Positions 1 to 6,562 of a DNA stretch of 7,767 bases are shown here, piece by piece. How positions within the stretch are numbered: position 1 is the stretch's first letter; every line of letters begins with the position of its first letter. The stretch comes from Bacteroidales bacterium (GTDB lineage: Bacteria > Bacteroidota > Bacteroidia > Bacteroidales > P3), in the NCBI GenBank assembly GCA_017507285.1, contig JAFWBF010000023.1, positions 1 to 7,767 of the forward strand. Reading direction: 5' to 3'. The translations under genes and the position numbers were made by a program. A model generated the notes under the pieces. It was not told the DNA's origin. It saw only the letters and a program-made list of their open reading frames with translations, and did no database searches.

Positions 1-2
1 AA

Positions 3-317
3 GCCAAACTCTTTGTGGCTCCTATGCAGATAGGTACGGGATTGCAAAACAAATTGTTGGAAGCAATGGCTATGAAATTGCCGTGCATTACATCTACGTT
101 GGCAAACAATGCTCTATGTGCCAACGAGCAAACACAGGTGGCCATAGCACATACGCCGCAAGAGTATGCCGATAAGATACTGCAACTATTGACCGATAGT
201 GATAAGGCTGCCACATTGGCCCGAAATGGCTACGACTATGTGTTGGCTAAATATACCTGGGATACATACACTGCCGAATTGGAGCAGATTTTGAATAGCG
301 TAAGAATTAAAAACTAA
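3..317 (+). CDS. Glycosyltransferase, GT4-like family, C-terminal fragment (5' end outside window)
   Basis: The reading frame is open from the left edge, so the N-terminal part of the gene lies outside the window and about 104 codons remain. The visible start reads AKLFVAPMQIGTGLQNKLLE followed by AMAMKLP. This is the nucleotide-sugar-binding segment of the C-terminal Rossmann domain in GT-B glycosyltransferases, where the Glu of the LEAMA stretch contacts the donor sugar. The tail holds the usual final helices (DKAATLARNGYDYVLAKYTW). Enzymes of this family transfer a sugar from an activated donor during polysaccharide, glycolipid or glycoprotein synthesis. Donor and acceptor cannot be told from this fragment. 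The GTG at position 15 is an internal valine codon, not a start. The next gene begins 32 bp downstream with no visible terminator, so the two may be co-transcribed. Family call is fairly sure; specific role unknown. Confidence 0.85.
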   Translation, partial: AKLFVAPMQIGTGLQNKLLEAMAMKLPCITSTLANNALCANEQTQVAIAHTPQEYADKILQLLTDSDKAATLARNGYDYVLAKYTWDTYTAELEQILNSVRIKN

Positions 318-349
318 TGAATAAAATAATAAACTAAACTATATTATTT

Positions 350-1393
350 ATGACACCGAAAGAATTGGGATATTATTTTCCTGCAGAATGGGTTAAGCAT
401 GAGGCTACATGGCTTAATTATCCTCATAACGAAAATTCATGGCCGGGAAAAATAAATACTGTATATCCGGCATATCATACTTTTATAAAGTTGCTTGCGG
501 ATGTAGAGATTGTGCATATCAATGTCATGAACGAGGATATTAAAAACACTGTAACTTCGTCATTATTGGAGCTGGGTACAAATATGCAAAACATCAAGTT
601 TCATGTGTTTTTGAATAATGATGCATGGGCACGTGATTGTGGTCCGGCGTTCTTGTTAAACCGCAATGACAAAACAAAGAAGGCCATAGTAAATTGGGAA
701 TACAATGCATGGGGTGGAAAATATCCTTGTGATTTGGATAATAATATACCTAACCTTGTGGCAGAATACTTGGAGCTTCCGGTATTCGAACCCGGTATTG
801 TTATGGAAGGTGGTTCGGTTGACTTCAATGGTGTGGGCGACCTTTTGACAACAAAGGCTTGCTTGCTAAACGAAAATAGAAATCCTCAGCTTACACAAAA
901 ACAGATCGAAGATAAACTTTGTGCTTATTATGGTGTAGAAAATATAATATGGTTGGGTGATGGTATTGATGGTGATGATACCGACGGACATATAGATGAT
1001 TTATCACGCTTTGTGAACGAAGATACTATAGTTACGGCTGTGGAAACCAACGAAGATGATGAGAACTATATTCCTTTGAAAGAGAATTTGGCAATGTTGA
1101 ATAAGGTGCGTTTGCTTTCGGGAAAACAACCAAATGTGGTTGAACTGCCTATGCCGGACCCTGTTATTTGGGAAGAGCAACGTTTGCCTGCATCGTATGC
1201 CAACTTTTATATAGCCAACAATACAATAATAATGCCTGTGTATAAGTGCGATAACGACAATAAAGCATACTATACTTTGGAAGAGTGTTTTAAGGACTAT
1301 ACCATCCATGCAATAGATAGTACCGATATTATTTGGGGATTGGGTAGTTTCCACTGCTTGTCGCAACAAGAACCTGCTTTGATTTCCGAATAA
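350..1393 (+). CDS. aguA: Agmatine deiminase (PAD_porph family)
   Basis: The 347-residue product has the normal length and the full active site of the agmatine deiminase / Porphyromonas-type peptidylarginine deiminase family (guanidino-group-modifying superfamily). Visible motifs are DAWARDCGP at 91-99 (Asp91, Arg95, Asp96), MEGGSVDFNG at 152-161 (Glu153), DDTDGHIDDLSRF at 209-221 (His214) and GLGSFHCLSQQEP near the C-terminus with the nucleophile Cys336. Family members convert agmatine to N-carbamoylputrescine and ammonia, the middle step from arginine to putrescine. There is no signal peptide, so it should be cytosolic. This fits agmatine deiminase better than the secreted peptidylarginine deiminase of Porphyromonas. 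The usual partner, N-carbamoylputrescine amidohydrolase (aguB), is not in the window. The ATG at 350 gives the expected N-terminus (a short lead-in to PAEWVKHEATWLNYP). No promoter was seen in the 32-bp gap upstream. Confidence 0.92.
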   Translation: MTPKELGYYFPAEWVKHEATWLNYPHNENSWPGKINTVYPAYHTFIKLLADVEIVHINVMNEDIKNTVTSSLLELGTNMQNIKFHVFLNNDAWARDCGPAFLLNRNDKTKKAIVNWEYNAWGGKYPCDLDNNIPNLVAEYLELPVFEPGIVMEGGSVDFNGVGDLLTTKACLLNENRNPQLTQKQIEDKLCAYYGVENIIWLGDGIDGDDTDGHIDDLSRFVNEDTIVTAVETNEDDENYIPLKENLAMLNKVRLLSGKQPNVVELPMPDPVIWEEQRLPASYANFYIANNTIIMPVYKCDNDNKAYYTLEECFKDYTIHAIDSTDIIWGLGSFHCLSQQEPALISE

Positions 1394-1472
1394 ATATAGA
1401 ATTGGCAATACATAATAAATTAATATAAGGCTTGTACTAATAGATAAGATTGTAGTAGTACGTGGTAATATT

Positions 1473-2732
1473 ATGACTATGAGAGTTTCAATTATTAATA
1501 TTGGTGATGAATTGTTGATCGGTCAGGTTGTGAATACCAATGCTTCATGGATGTCGCAGCAGTTTGTTGCAAACGGTATGGATGTTGCAAAAGTCTATGT
1601 AATATCAGACGACAAGCATGAAATTAAAGAAACTTTGGAGTTGGCATTGCAGTTGACTGATGCGGTAGTTGTTACGGGTGGTTTAGGGCCTACCAAAGAC
1701 GATATTACAAAGAAGACTTTGTGCGAGTTTTTTGATACTGATATGGTAGAAGATCAAGCCACTTTTGAAGTCATATCTTCGATATTTAAGAAAAGAGGAT
1801 ATCCGATGACAGATACAAATCGTCAGCAGGCGTTGGTGCCACGATGTTGTAAAGTGTTGTTGAACAAAAGAGGTACAGCACCGGGAATGTGGTTTGAGAA
1901 GAATGGAAAGGTGGTAGTGTCGTTGCCGGGAGTGCCATTTGAGATGCAATATCTTATAGACGAGGAGGTGATTCCGCGTATGCTCGACTATTTCGAGGTA
2001 GGTTTCATAATGCACAAGAACCTTCTTTTTCATGGTATAGGAGAATCATTCTTGTCTGACAAGATAGAAAGTTGGGAACTCGCCTTGCCACCAACCATCA
2101 AACTAGCCTATCTTCCCAAAGCGGGATTGTTGCGTTTGAGGCTTACAGGACGTAGTTCGGACAAAGAACGTTTGGAACAAGATATCAATACTTCGGTAAA
2201 AGGTTTATATGCTTTGGTTGGCGACTATATATTAGGCGAGGATGCCGAGTCGTTGGCCGAACTTGTGGCTTTGCGTATGAAGCAATGTTCCAAAACATTA
2301 TCGGTAGCCGAAAGTTGTTCGGGTGGGGCCATAGCATCAAGTATCACTTCGATGGCGGGTGCTTCGGAATATTTCAAAGGTGGGGTAGTGGCGTATTCCA
2401 ACGAGGTTAAGCATTCAATTTTGGGAGTGCAAGAATGTACGTTGGGCCAATATGGAGCAGTAAGCGAAGAAACTGTGAAAGAAATGGTTTGTGGAACCAT
2501 GCGAAAAATGAATACCGATTATGCTGTTGCTACAACGGGTATAGCAGGTCCCGGAGGGGGAACGGACGAAAAACCTGTAGGCACTGTATGGATAGCAGTA
2601 GCTTCGAAAACTGAAATACACACCCAAAAAATGTCATTTGGAGATGACAGACTAAGAACAATAGAAAGAACCGTAAATCAAACATTTGCTAATTTATTAA
2701 GATTGTTGAATAAAGAGTTATGTGGAAGATAA
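1473..2732 (+). CDS. cinA: CinA family protein: MoaB/MogA-like domain plus nicotinamide-nucleotide amidohydrolase domain
   Basis: The product is 419 residues, normal for full-length two-domain CinA. The N-terminal MoaB/MogA-like (COG1058) domain shows SIINIGDELLIGQVVNTNAS at 6-25, the GGLGPTKDDITKK loop at 69-81 and the SLPGVPFEM loop at 150-158. The C-terminal PncC-type domain shows SVAESCSGG at 277-285, GVVAYSNEVK at 304-313 and TTGIAGPGGGTDEKPVGTVW at 354-373. In characterised relatives the C-terminal domain deamidates nicotinamide mononucleotide for pyridine-nucleotide recycling, and the N-terminal domain has been linked to ADP-ribose pyrophosphatase activity. The protein should be cytosolic. 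An alternative ATG at 1479 gives MRVSIINIG, which begins closer to the conserved core and is equally plausible. The 79-bp gap upstream shows no clear promoter. The last 13 bp overlap the next gene. Confidence 0.93.
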   Translation: MTMRVSIINIGDELLIGQVVNTNASWMSQQFVANGMDVAKVYVISDDKHEIKETLELALQLTDAVVVTGGLGPTKDDITKKTLCEFFDTDMVEDQATFEVISSIFKKRGYPMTDTNRQQALVPRCCKVLLNKRGTAPGMWFEKNGKVVVSLPGVPFEMQYLIDEEVIPRMLDYFEVGFIMHKNLLFHGIGESFLSDKIESWELALPPTIKLAYLPKAGLLRLRLTGRSSDKERLEQDINTSVKGLYALVGDYILGEDAESLAELVALRMKQCSKTLSVAESCSGGAIASSITSMAGASEYFKGGVVAYSNEVKHSILGVQECTLGQYGAVSEETVKEMVCGTMRKMNTDYAVATTGIAGPGGGTDEKPVGTVWIAVASKTEIHTQKMSFGDDRLRTIERTVNQTFANLLRLLNKELCGR

Positions 2733-3076
2733 TTACAAGTCCGTATGTAGTATCAGTATTTATGCTTGTACTATCCAATTTTTTTATGACGTATGCCTGG
2801 TATGGGCATCTAAAAAATATGTCAAACAAGGCTTGGTATGTCGCAGCTATTGCAAGTTGGCTGATAGCTTTTTTTGAGTATATGATACAAGTGCCTGCAA
2901 ATAGGTTGGGCTATACTGTATATACTTTGCCACAATTGAAGATAATTCAGGAAGTAATATCGCTCTCGGTTTTCATTCCTTTTGCTATGATTGTAATGAA
3001 TCAACCGTTCAAAACAAATTATATTTGGGCGTGTTTATGTTTGGTAGGAGCGGTATATTTCATGTTTAAAAACTAA
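2720..3076 (+). CDS. DUF486 / DMT-superfamily small membrane protein
   Basis: The 118-residue protein is nearly all hydrophobic and appears to have four membrane-spanning helices: about residues 8-27 (VVSVFMLVLSNFFMTYAWYG), 38-55, 78-95 and 100-116. Motifs such as FMTYAWYGHLK, WLIAFFEYMIQVPANRLGY and QLKIIQEVISLSVF match the DUF486 family, a small branch of the drug/metabolite transporter superfamily. The transported substrate, if any, is not known for this family. The start codon lies inside the end of cinA (13-bp overlap, different frame), which suggests translational coupling and one transcript. I saw no intrinsic terminator in the AT-rich DNA after its stop. The family call is confident; no function is proposed. 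Confidence 0.88.
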   Translation: MWKIITSPYVVSVFMLVLSNFFMTYAWYGHLKNMSNKAWYVAAIASWLIAFFEYMIQVPANRLGYTVYTLPQLKIIQEVISLSVFIPFAMIVMNQPFKTNYIWACLCLVGAVYFMFKN

Positions 3077-3260
3077 CAAAACAGGTAAAATATACAATTT
3101 ATTTGTTTGTTATATTGCATTGATATATAAATGAATAATATCATTGTATGAAATTTTGATAGATATAAAATATATTATATGCTTTCTATTTCATAATAAT
3201 TTTGTATCTTTGCAGTCGCAAAAAGATTTATTAGTAGTAAAATAATATATAGATATAGAG
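3077..3260. other. AT-rich intergenic region holding the promoter of the WG-repeat gene
   Basis: This 184-bp gap has no credible open reading frame and is very AT-rich. Its only clear signal is the Bacteroidota-type promoter near 3205. A weak inverted repeat (TGATAT at 3121-3126 with ATATCA at 3138-3143) has no T-tract and is not called a terminator. Confidence 0.6.
3182..3212 (+). promoter_or_regulatory. Promoter of the WG-repeat gene (-7 TATCTTTG)
   Basis: TATCTTTG at 3205-3212 is a perfect match to the Bacteroidota -7 consensus TAnnTTTG. At the position expected for -33 (3182-3185) the sequence is only CTTT, a weak match. Transcription should begin near 3219, giving a leader of about 42 nt before the ATG at 3261. 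Confidence 0.65.
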
Positions 3261-4094
3261 ATGAAAAAAGTATATTTTTCGTTATTATTCGGATTGGTTT
3301 GTTCGGTTGTTTTTGCACAAAACATAAGACCATTGTACGATCAGTTTTCCAATTCGTGGGGGTATGTAAACAAATCCAACATGTGGGTGTTGTCGCCTGC
3401 ATACGAGGCAGCAGGAGATTTTACTTCAGAAGGTAAAAAATCTGTTGCTCCTGTAATGTTGAAAAAGCGTTGGGGTGCCATAGATTTGAATGGCAATATA
3501 GTGGTAGAGCCCATATTCGAGTTTAGCAGCCAAGCTGTAGAAGCCTATCACCAGCAAACCTTAGAGTTGGGTCAAGTAAATACATGGGTTTTGATGCTTA
3601 AGGATTTAGAAACCGGAAAATATGGTTTTGTAAACTGTAAGGGACAGTGGGTAATAAAACCACAATTTGATGTAGCAACCGATTTTACCGATTATTCCTA
3701 CAAACGTTATTCTACTGTTCAAAAAGATGATCGTTGGGGATGTGTAAGCGACAAAGGTGAGATTGTAGTAAAAATGATATTCGAAACCCAAGACCAAGCC
3801 ACAGATGCCGGCTATCAATGGCATAAGAATGAGCCTCTAGGAGTATGGTTATATCCTGCCCGTGACAAGGAAGGAACCTGGGGATATGTAAACTACAAAG
3901 GTGAATGGGCTATAAAACCAATTTTTGAACATGCTCAAGAGTTTGTAGGTAACAGATATAATCGCTGTGCTGTGGTGAAGATAGATGGTTCGTGGGGTTG
4001 TGTCGACGACAGGGGTAAATATGTGGTAGACCCAAAATTCCCATACGCAGGACAGGCTGTTAGAGCCGGTTTCGATTGGAGAAAAAGCAAATAA
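3261..4094 (+). CDS. Secreted WG-repeat protein (six repeats in three paired modules)
   Basis: The 277-residue protein starts with an SPI-type signal peptide (MKKVYFSLLFGLVCSVVFAQ), probably cut before Gln20. The Cys at 14 lacks a proper lipobox. The mature part has six WG-type repeats of the form WG-x-hydrophobic-x(3)-G-x-(W/hydrophobic)-V-x-x-P-x-F, starting near residues 33, 71, 121 (YG instead of WG), 159, 207 and 245. Spacings alternate: 38, 50, 38, 48, 38. Odd repeats end in (A)xxF (GDF, TDF, QEF) and even ones in QA (SSQA, DQA, GQA), so the protein is three tandem modules of about 87 residues with two repeats each. WG-repeat proteins have no established common activity; a binding or scaffold role outside the cytoplasm is a guess. 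It is a single-gene unit with its own promoter upstream and a strong terminator downstream. Confidence 0.85.
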   Translation: MKKVYFSLLFGLVCSVVFAQNIRPLYDQFSNSWGYVNKSNMWVLSPAYEAAGDFTSEGKKSVAPVMLKKRWGAIDLNGNIVVEPIFEFSSQAVEAYHQQTLELGQVNTWVLMLKDLETGKYGFVNCKGQWVIKPQFDVATDFTDYSYKRYSTVQKDDRWGCVSDKGEIVVKMIFETQDQATDAGYQWHKNEPLGVWLYPARDKEGTWGYVNYKGEWAIKPIFEHAQEFVGNRYNRCAVVKIDGSWGCVDDRGKYVVDPKFPYAGQAVRAGFDWRKSK

Positions 4095-4130
4095 TGTATA
4101 GAAAATAGTATTTTGAAAAATAATTGTTGG

Positions 4131-4156
4131 GGGCGATAGTGATATCGCCCTTTTTT
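4131..4156 (+). terminator. Rho-independent terminator after the WG-repeat gene
   Basis: A perfect 8-bp stem, GGGCGATA (4131-4138) with TATCGCCC (4143-4150), closes a GTGA loop (a GNRA-type tetraloop) and is followed directly by six T's (4151-4156). It lies 36 bp after the WG-repeat stop codon and upstream of the ATG of the GH18 gene, so it separates the two units or attenuates read-through. Confidence 0.9.
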
Positions 4157-4186
4157 AGATTATTTCTATTGATTAACGATAAAAAG

Positions 4187-5218
4187 ATGAAAAAAATAAG
4201 TATTATACTGGTTGCCATATCACTCTCTGTGTGGTTAGGGGCTTGTAAGGCCAAGAATGAGAAACGGGTAGAAAATGCTCCTGTTGTAGCTGCCTATCTT
4301 GTGCATGATAGCGATGTGGTTCCCGATTTGAGATGGGTAACTCAGATAAACTATGCTTTTGGCTTGGTGGATCAAAACACTTTTGATAAGATAATTATAC
4401 TCAACGAAAAACGTTTTGAACAAATTGCCTCTCTAAAACAAACAAATCCCGATATAAAAATATTGCTATCACTTGGAGGATGGGGTGCCGGCGGTTTTAG
4501 CGAGATGGCAGCCGATAGTAGCAAGCGTAGGCAATTTGCTAATGATTGTAAACGTATTGTGGACAAATATCAGATAGATGGAATAGATGTTGATTGGGAA
4601 TATCCATCAAGTGATGAGGCCGGTATATCGGCCACTCCTAATGATATAGATAATTTCACGCTCCTGATAAAGGATATACGTGAGGCTATAGGTAACAACA
4701 AAATGCTTACAATAGCCACTATTGCTGATGCTTTGTATGTGGATTTTCCTGCTGTTATTGATTATTTGGATATGGTGAATATAATGGCCTACGATGTAGC
4801 ACGTCCTCCCTATCATCATTCGCCTCTTTATCGTTCTTCTCATGCAGGGCGTATAACTACCAATGAGGCTGTGTATGCCCACATAAAGGCGGGAGTACCT
4901 GCCGAAAAGCTGGTGTTGGGAATACCTTTGTACGGCCACGGGATAGATAGTTTGCCGGATTATACTTATTATGCCGATATATTGAAACTTGAAAACTATA
5001 CTTTCCATTGGGACGATACTGCCAAGGTGCCTTATATGACCGATAGCGAAGGAAAATTTGTGCTATGCTACGAAGATACAAATTCGGTAAGAATAAAATG
5101 CAACTATATAAAAGATAAGAATTTGAGAGGAATAATGTATTGGGAATATACATTAGATGCACCGCATCTGCCACTGATAAAGACAATATACAACACAATG
5201 AATCAAGCTGATGAATAA
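4187..5218 (+). CDS. GH18 family glycoside hydrolase, predicted lipoprotein (chitinase-like)
   Basis: From the ATG at 4187 the product is 343 residues. It begins with a lipoprotein signal (MKKISIILVAISLSVWLGAC), lipobox LGAC, with Cys20 as the predicted lipid anchor. The residues after the Cys (KAKNEK) are not the acidic surface-export signal of many Bacteroidota lipoproteins, so a periplasm-facing location is possible. The GH18 barrel shows LLSLGGW at 93-99, the catalytic DGIDVDWEYP at 131-140 (DxxDxDxE; proton donor Glu138), MAYD at 200-203 and the late YW at 318-319. GH18 enzymes use substrate-assisted hydrolysis of beta-1,4-GlcNAc linkages, as in chitin, chitooligosaccharides or N-glycan cores. 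The SLGGW and MxYD motifs favour a chitinase-like enzyme, but the substrate is unproven. The frame is open back to a TTG at 4124, but that start lies upstream of the terminator and would bury the signal peptide. The gene overlaps hpt by 8 bp. No clear promoter of its own was seen. Confidence 0.9.
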   Translation: MKKISIILVAISLSVWLGACKAKNEKRVENAPVVAAYLVHDSDVVPDLRWVTQINYAFGLVDQNTFDKIIILNEKRFEQIASLKQTNPDIKILLSLGGWGAGGFSEMAADSSKRRQFANDCKRIVDKYQIDGIDVDWEYPSSDEAGISATPNDIDNFTLLIKDIREAIGNNKMLTIATIADALYVDFPAVIDYLDMVNIMAYDVARPPYHHSPLYRSSHAGRITTNEAVYAHIKAGVPAEKLVLGIPLYGHGIDSLPDYTYYADILKLENYTFHWDDTAKVPYMTDSEGKFVLCYEDTNSVRIKCNYIKDKNLRGIMYWEYTLDAPHLPLIKTIYNTMNQADE

Positions 5219-5771
5219 CAACGATTTTAGAGCATTACAAACTATACAGGTAGGGGATAAGAAGTTTAAATTATATCTTTCCAAGGCAGAGATACATCAA
5301 ATAGTTTCGCAGTTGGCCAAACGTATAAGCAATGATTTGAGGGACGAAAACCCTTTGTTTTTGGCTGTACTAAATGGTAGCTTTATATTTGTGGCAGACC
5401 TTATGCGTGAACTGGATTTTGATGCCGAAATATCTTTTGTAAAGATGTCGTCCTACCTCGGAACTAAATCTACAGGCAATGTAGAGCAGCTGATAGGGAT
5501 AAACGAAAGTATCGAAAACAGAACAATAGTGGTACTCGAAGATATAATAGACACCGGTATTTCGATGGAGGCAATGCTACAACAACTGAAAACTTATAAC
5601 CCCAAGAGCATACACCTATGTACACTTTTGTTTAAGCCGGGCAAGTTTGTAAAAAACTATCATATACGATATATAGGTAAGGAAATTGACGACGATTTTA
5701 TTGTAGGTTATGGCTTGGATTATGATGGAAAGGGACGCAAATATAGCCAAATATATACTATATGCCAATAG
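5211..5771 (+). CDS. hpt: Hypoxanthine phosphoribosyltransferase
   Basis: The 186-residue protein is a type I phosphoribosyltransferase of the usual HPRT length. Motifs in order are the pyrophosphate-binding loop LNGSF at 54-58, the flexible-loop segment KMSSYLGTKSTG at 78-89, the PRPP-binding motif VVLEDIIDTG at 107-116 with the acidic pair Glu110-Asp111, the purine-contact region FKPGKF near 141-146, and FIVGYGLDYDGKGR at 163-176. The enzyme joins hypoxanthine (and usually guanine) to PRPP to give IMP or GMP in cytosolic purine salvage. The start ATG lies within the last 8 bp of the GH18 gene (ATGAATAA), which suggests translational coupling. This is an unusual partner, since there is no shared pathway with a secreted glycosidase. 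No intrinsic terminator was seen after the stop. Confidence 0.94.
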   Translation: MNNNDFRALQTIQVGDKKFKLYLSKAEIHQIVSQLAKRISNDLRDENPLFLAVLNGSFIFVADLMRELDFDAEISFVKMSSYLGTKSTGNVEQLIGINESIENRTIVVLEDIIDTGISMEAMLQQLKTYNPKSIHLCTLLFKPGKFVKNYHIRYIGKEIDDDFIVGYGLDYDGKGRKYSQIYTICQ

Positions 5772-5852
5772 GAGGTTGAAAAATATTTGCAATAGTTCGG
5801 TATTGAATACTAGCTTGTTGGGAAATAAATCAACAGGGTGTTGGCGAAAAAT

Positions 5853-5883
5853 TTTGCAGACTCGGAAAAAAGTCGTACTTTTG
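5853..5883 (+). promoter_or_regulatory. Promoter of rpmE2 (TTTG - 19 bp - TACTTTTG)
   Basis: TTTG at 5853-5856, a 19-bp spacer and TACTTTTG at 5876-5883 match the Bacteroidota housekeeping consensus (-33 TTTG, -7 TAnnTTTG) in sequence and spacing. Transcription should begin near 5890, giving a leader of about 75 nt before the ATG at 5965. It is a useful in-window reference for the promoter inside the inverted repeat, which has the same spacing and the same TACTTTTGCAA core. Confidence 0.85.
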
Positions 5884-5918
5884 CAAACTCAAAGAGTAAA
5901 AGAATTTAGTAATCAAAT

Positions 5919-5944
5919 CGTTTAAAAAACCATAGTTTAAAACG
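5919..5944 (+). promoter_or_regulatory. Possible hairpin in the rpmE2 leader
   Basis: CGTTTAAA (5919-5926) can pair with TTTAAAACG (5936-5944) with one bulged A and a nine-base loop, ending about 20 nt before the rpmE2 start codon. Ribosomal protein genes often carry autoregulatory leader structures, and L31 leaders are known in other phyla. I do not recognise this one, and an AT-rich stem of this size could be chance. Confidence 0.25.
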
Positions 5945-5964
5945 GCAAAAAATTAAATAGAACA

Positions 5965-6222
5965 ATGAAAAAAGGTATTCATCCAGAAAATTACAGATTG
6001 GTAGTATTCAAAGACATGTCTAACGATACAATGGTATTGACAAGAAGTTGTGCCAACACAAAAGAAACTGTTGTTTATACAGATGGTAACGAATATCCGG
6101 TGGTAAAATTGGAAATCTCCAATACTTCACACCCTTTCTTTACCGGCAAATTGAAGTTGGTTGACACCGCAGGACGTGTTGATAAGTTTATGAACAAGTA
6201 TAAAAAAACATATAAACGCTAA
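5965..6222 (+). CDS. rpmE2: 50S ribosomal protein L31, type B
   Basis: The 85-residue basic protein begins MKKGIHPENYRLVVFKDMSN and contains the hallmark HPFFTGKLKLVDTAGRVDKF at residues 56-75, followed by MNKYKKTYKR. The length and the lack of CxxC zinc-binding pairs (only Cys29 is present) make it the zinc-independent type B (C-minus) form normal in Bacteroidota. L31 bridges the 50S and 30S subunits at the central protuberance. It is a single-gene unit: a consensus promoter ends 81 bp upstream and a strong terminator follows 34 bp after the stop. Confidence 0.97.
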   Translation: MKKGIHPENYRLVVFKDMSNDTMVLTRSCANTKETVVYTDGNEYPVVKLEISNTSHPFFTGKLKLVDTAGRVDKFMNKYKKTYKR

Positions 6223-6256
6223 AAAGGTAATTTGTTTTAGATTTTAAATGTTTGGG

Positions 6257-6285
6257 AGCTCCTTGCAATGCAGGGAGCTTTTTTT
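6257..6285 (+). terminator. Rho-independent terminator of rpmE2
   Basis: AGCTCCTT (6257-6264) pairs with AGGGAGCT (6272-6279), including one G-T pair. The stem can extend by G-C around a short loop, and T's run from 6279 to 6285. On the opposite strand there is no T-tract, so it would not obviously stop transcription entering from the right. Confidence 0.88.
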
Positions 6286-6317
6286 ATGTGTATGCTGCCA
6301 AGGGGGTAAACACAAGG

Positions 6318-6328
6318 CTTTGCCAAAG
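6318..6328. repeat. 11-bp palindrome next to the outer edge of the left inverted repeat
   Basis: CTTTGCCAAAG is a perfect inverted repeat around a central C and ends one base before the visible outer edge of the repeat arm at 6330. It could be part of a recombinase or insertion site, or chance. Whether it is repeated on the far side cannot be seen. Confidence 0.3.
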
Positions 6329-6329
6329 A

Positions 6330-6465
6330 CAACTTCCCAAAACTGCATCTTAAGACTAAATGGTTATATCCGGATGCGAAATTTAAGCCTGCCCCATACT
6401 TGTTTTCGTTTTATATATTCCTGATTTTCTGTCTTTTTTTTCCTTTCGGATTGCAAAAGTAAACT
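6330..6465. repeat. Left inverted-repeat arm (136 bp)
   Basis: This arm is identical, base for base, to the reverse complement of 7632-7767. The inner edge is sharp: 6466 (A) and 7631 (A) do not pair. The outer edge at 6330 is only a minimum, because the window stops there on the other side. The arm contains an outward -7 element (6454-6461 on the - strand), two 8-bp palindromes (TCTTAAGA at 6348-6355, ATCCGGAT at 6368-6375) and an eight-T run. Confidence 0.97.
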
Positions 6466-6484
6466 AATATTTCGACATGGCAAA
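6454..6484 (-). promoter_or_regulatory. Complete outward promoter, -33 in loop and -7 in left repeat arm
   Basis: On the - strand, TTTG (6484-6481), a 19-bp spacer and TACTTTTG (6461-6454) give an exact Bacteroidota promoter with the same spacing as the rpmE2 promoter. The -7 box lies in the repeat arm, but the -33 box lies 16 bp inside the unique loop. Transcription should start near 6447 and run leftward through the arm. No - strand gene is visible on that side, so in this orientation the promoter appears to fire into antisense or empty DNA. Confidence 0.7.
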
Positions 6485-6531
6485 GAAAAACGCAAATTAA
6501 TTTTCAATATACTGATATATAGAGTACTATT

Positions 6532-6550
6532 TTTTGGTTTTTGACCAAAA
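6532..6550 (-). other. Hairpin just after the recombinase stop codon
   Basis: TTTTGGT (6532-6538) and ACCAAAA (6544-6550) form a perfect 7-bp stem with a five-base loop, starting about 12 nt beyond the recombinase stop on the - strand. The sequence after it on that strand is A-rich rather than a T-tract, so it is at best a weak terminator. Read-through into the outward promoter and the left arm is plausible. Confidence 0.4.
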
Positions 6551-6562
6551 TATTGTAGATAT

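Noticed and set aside
1004..1408. 134-residue - strand frame opposite the agmatine deiminase
   Set aside because: It is antisense to a well-conserved gene and has no recognisable domain.
4124..4186. Longer GH18 reading frame starting at a TTG (21 extra residues)
   Set aside because: The added stretch runs through the upstream terminator hairpin and would place 21 residues before a clear lipoprotein signal peptide. The ATG at 4187 is the better start.
5815..5834. Inverted repeat TGTTG/CAACA after hpt as a terminator
   Set aside because: The stem is short and lacks a following T-tract, so it does not qualify as an intrinsic terminator.
5710..5925. 71-residue + strand frame overlapping the end of hpt
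   Set aside because: It overlaps hpt in another frame and continues through the rpmE2 promoter. No family resemblance.
6244..6348. 34-codon - strand frame leaving the left arm (MQFWEVVFGKAL...)
   Set aside because: It runs through the rpmE2 terminator in antisense and resembles no known peptide. The start is of interest only for the right-hand copy.
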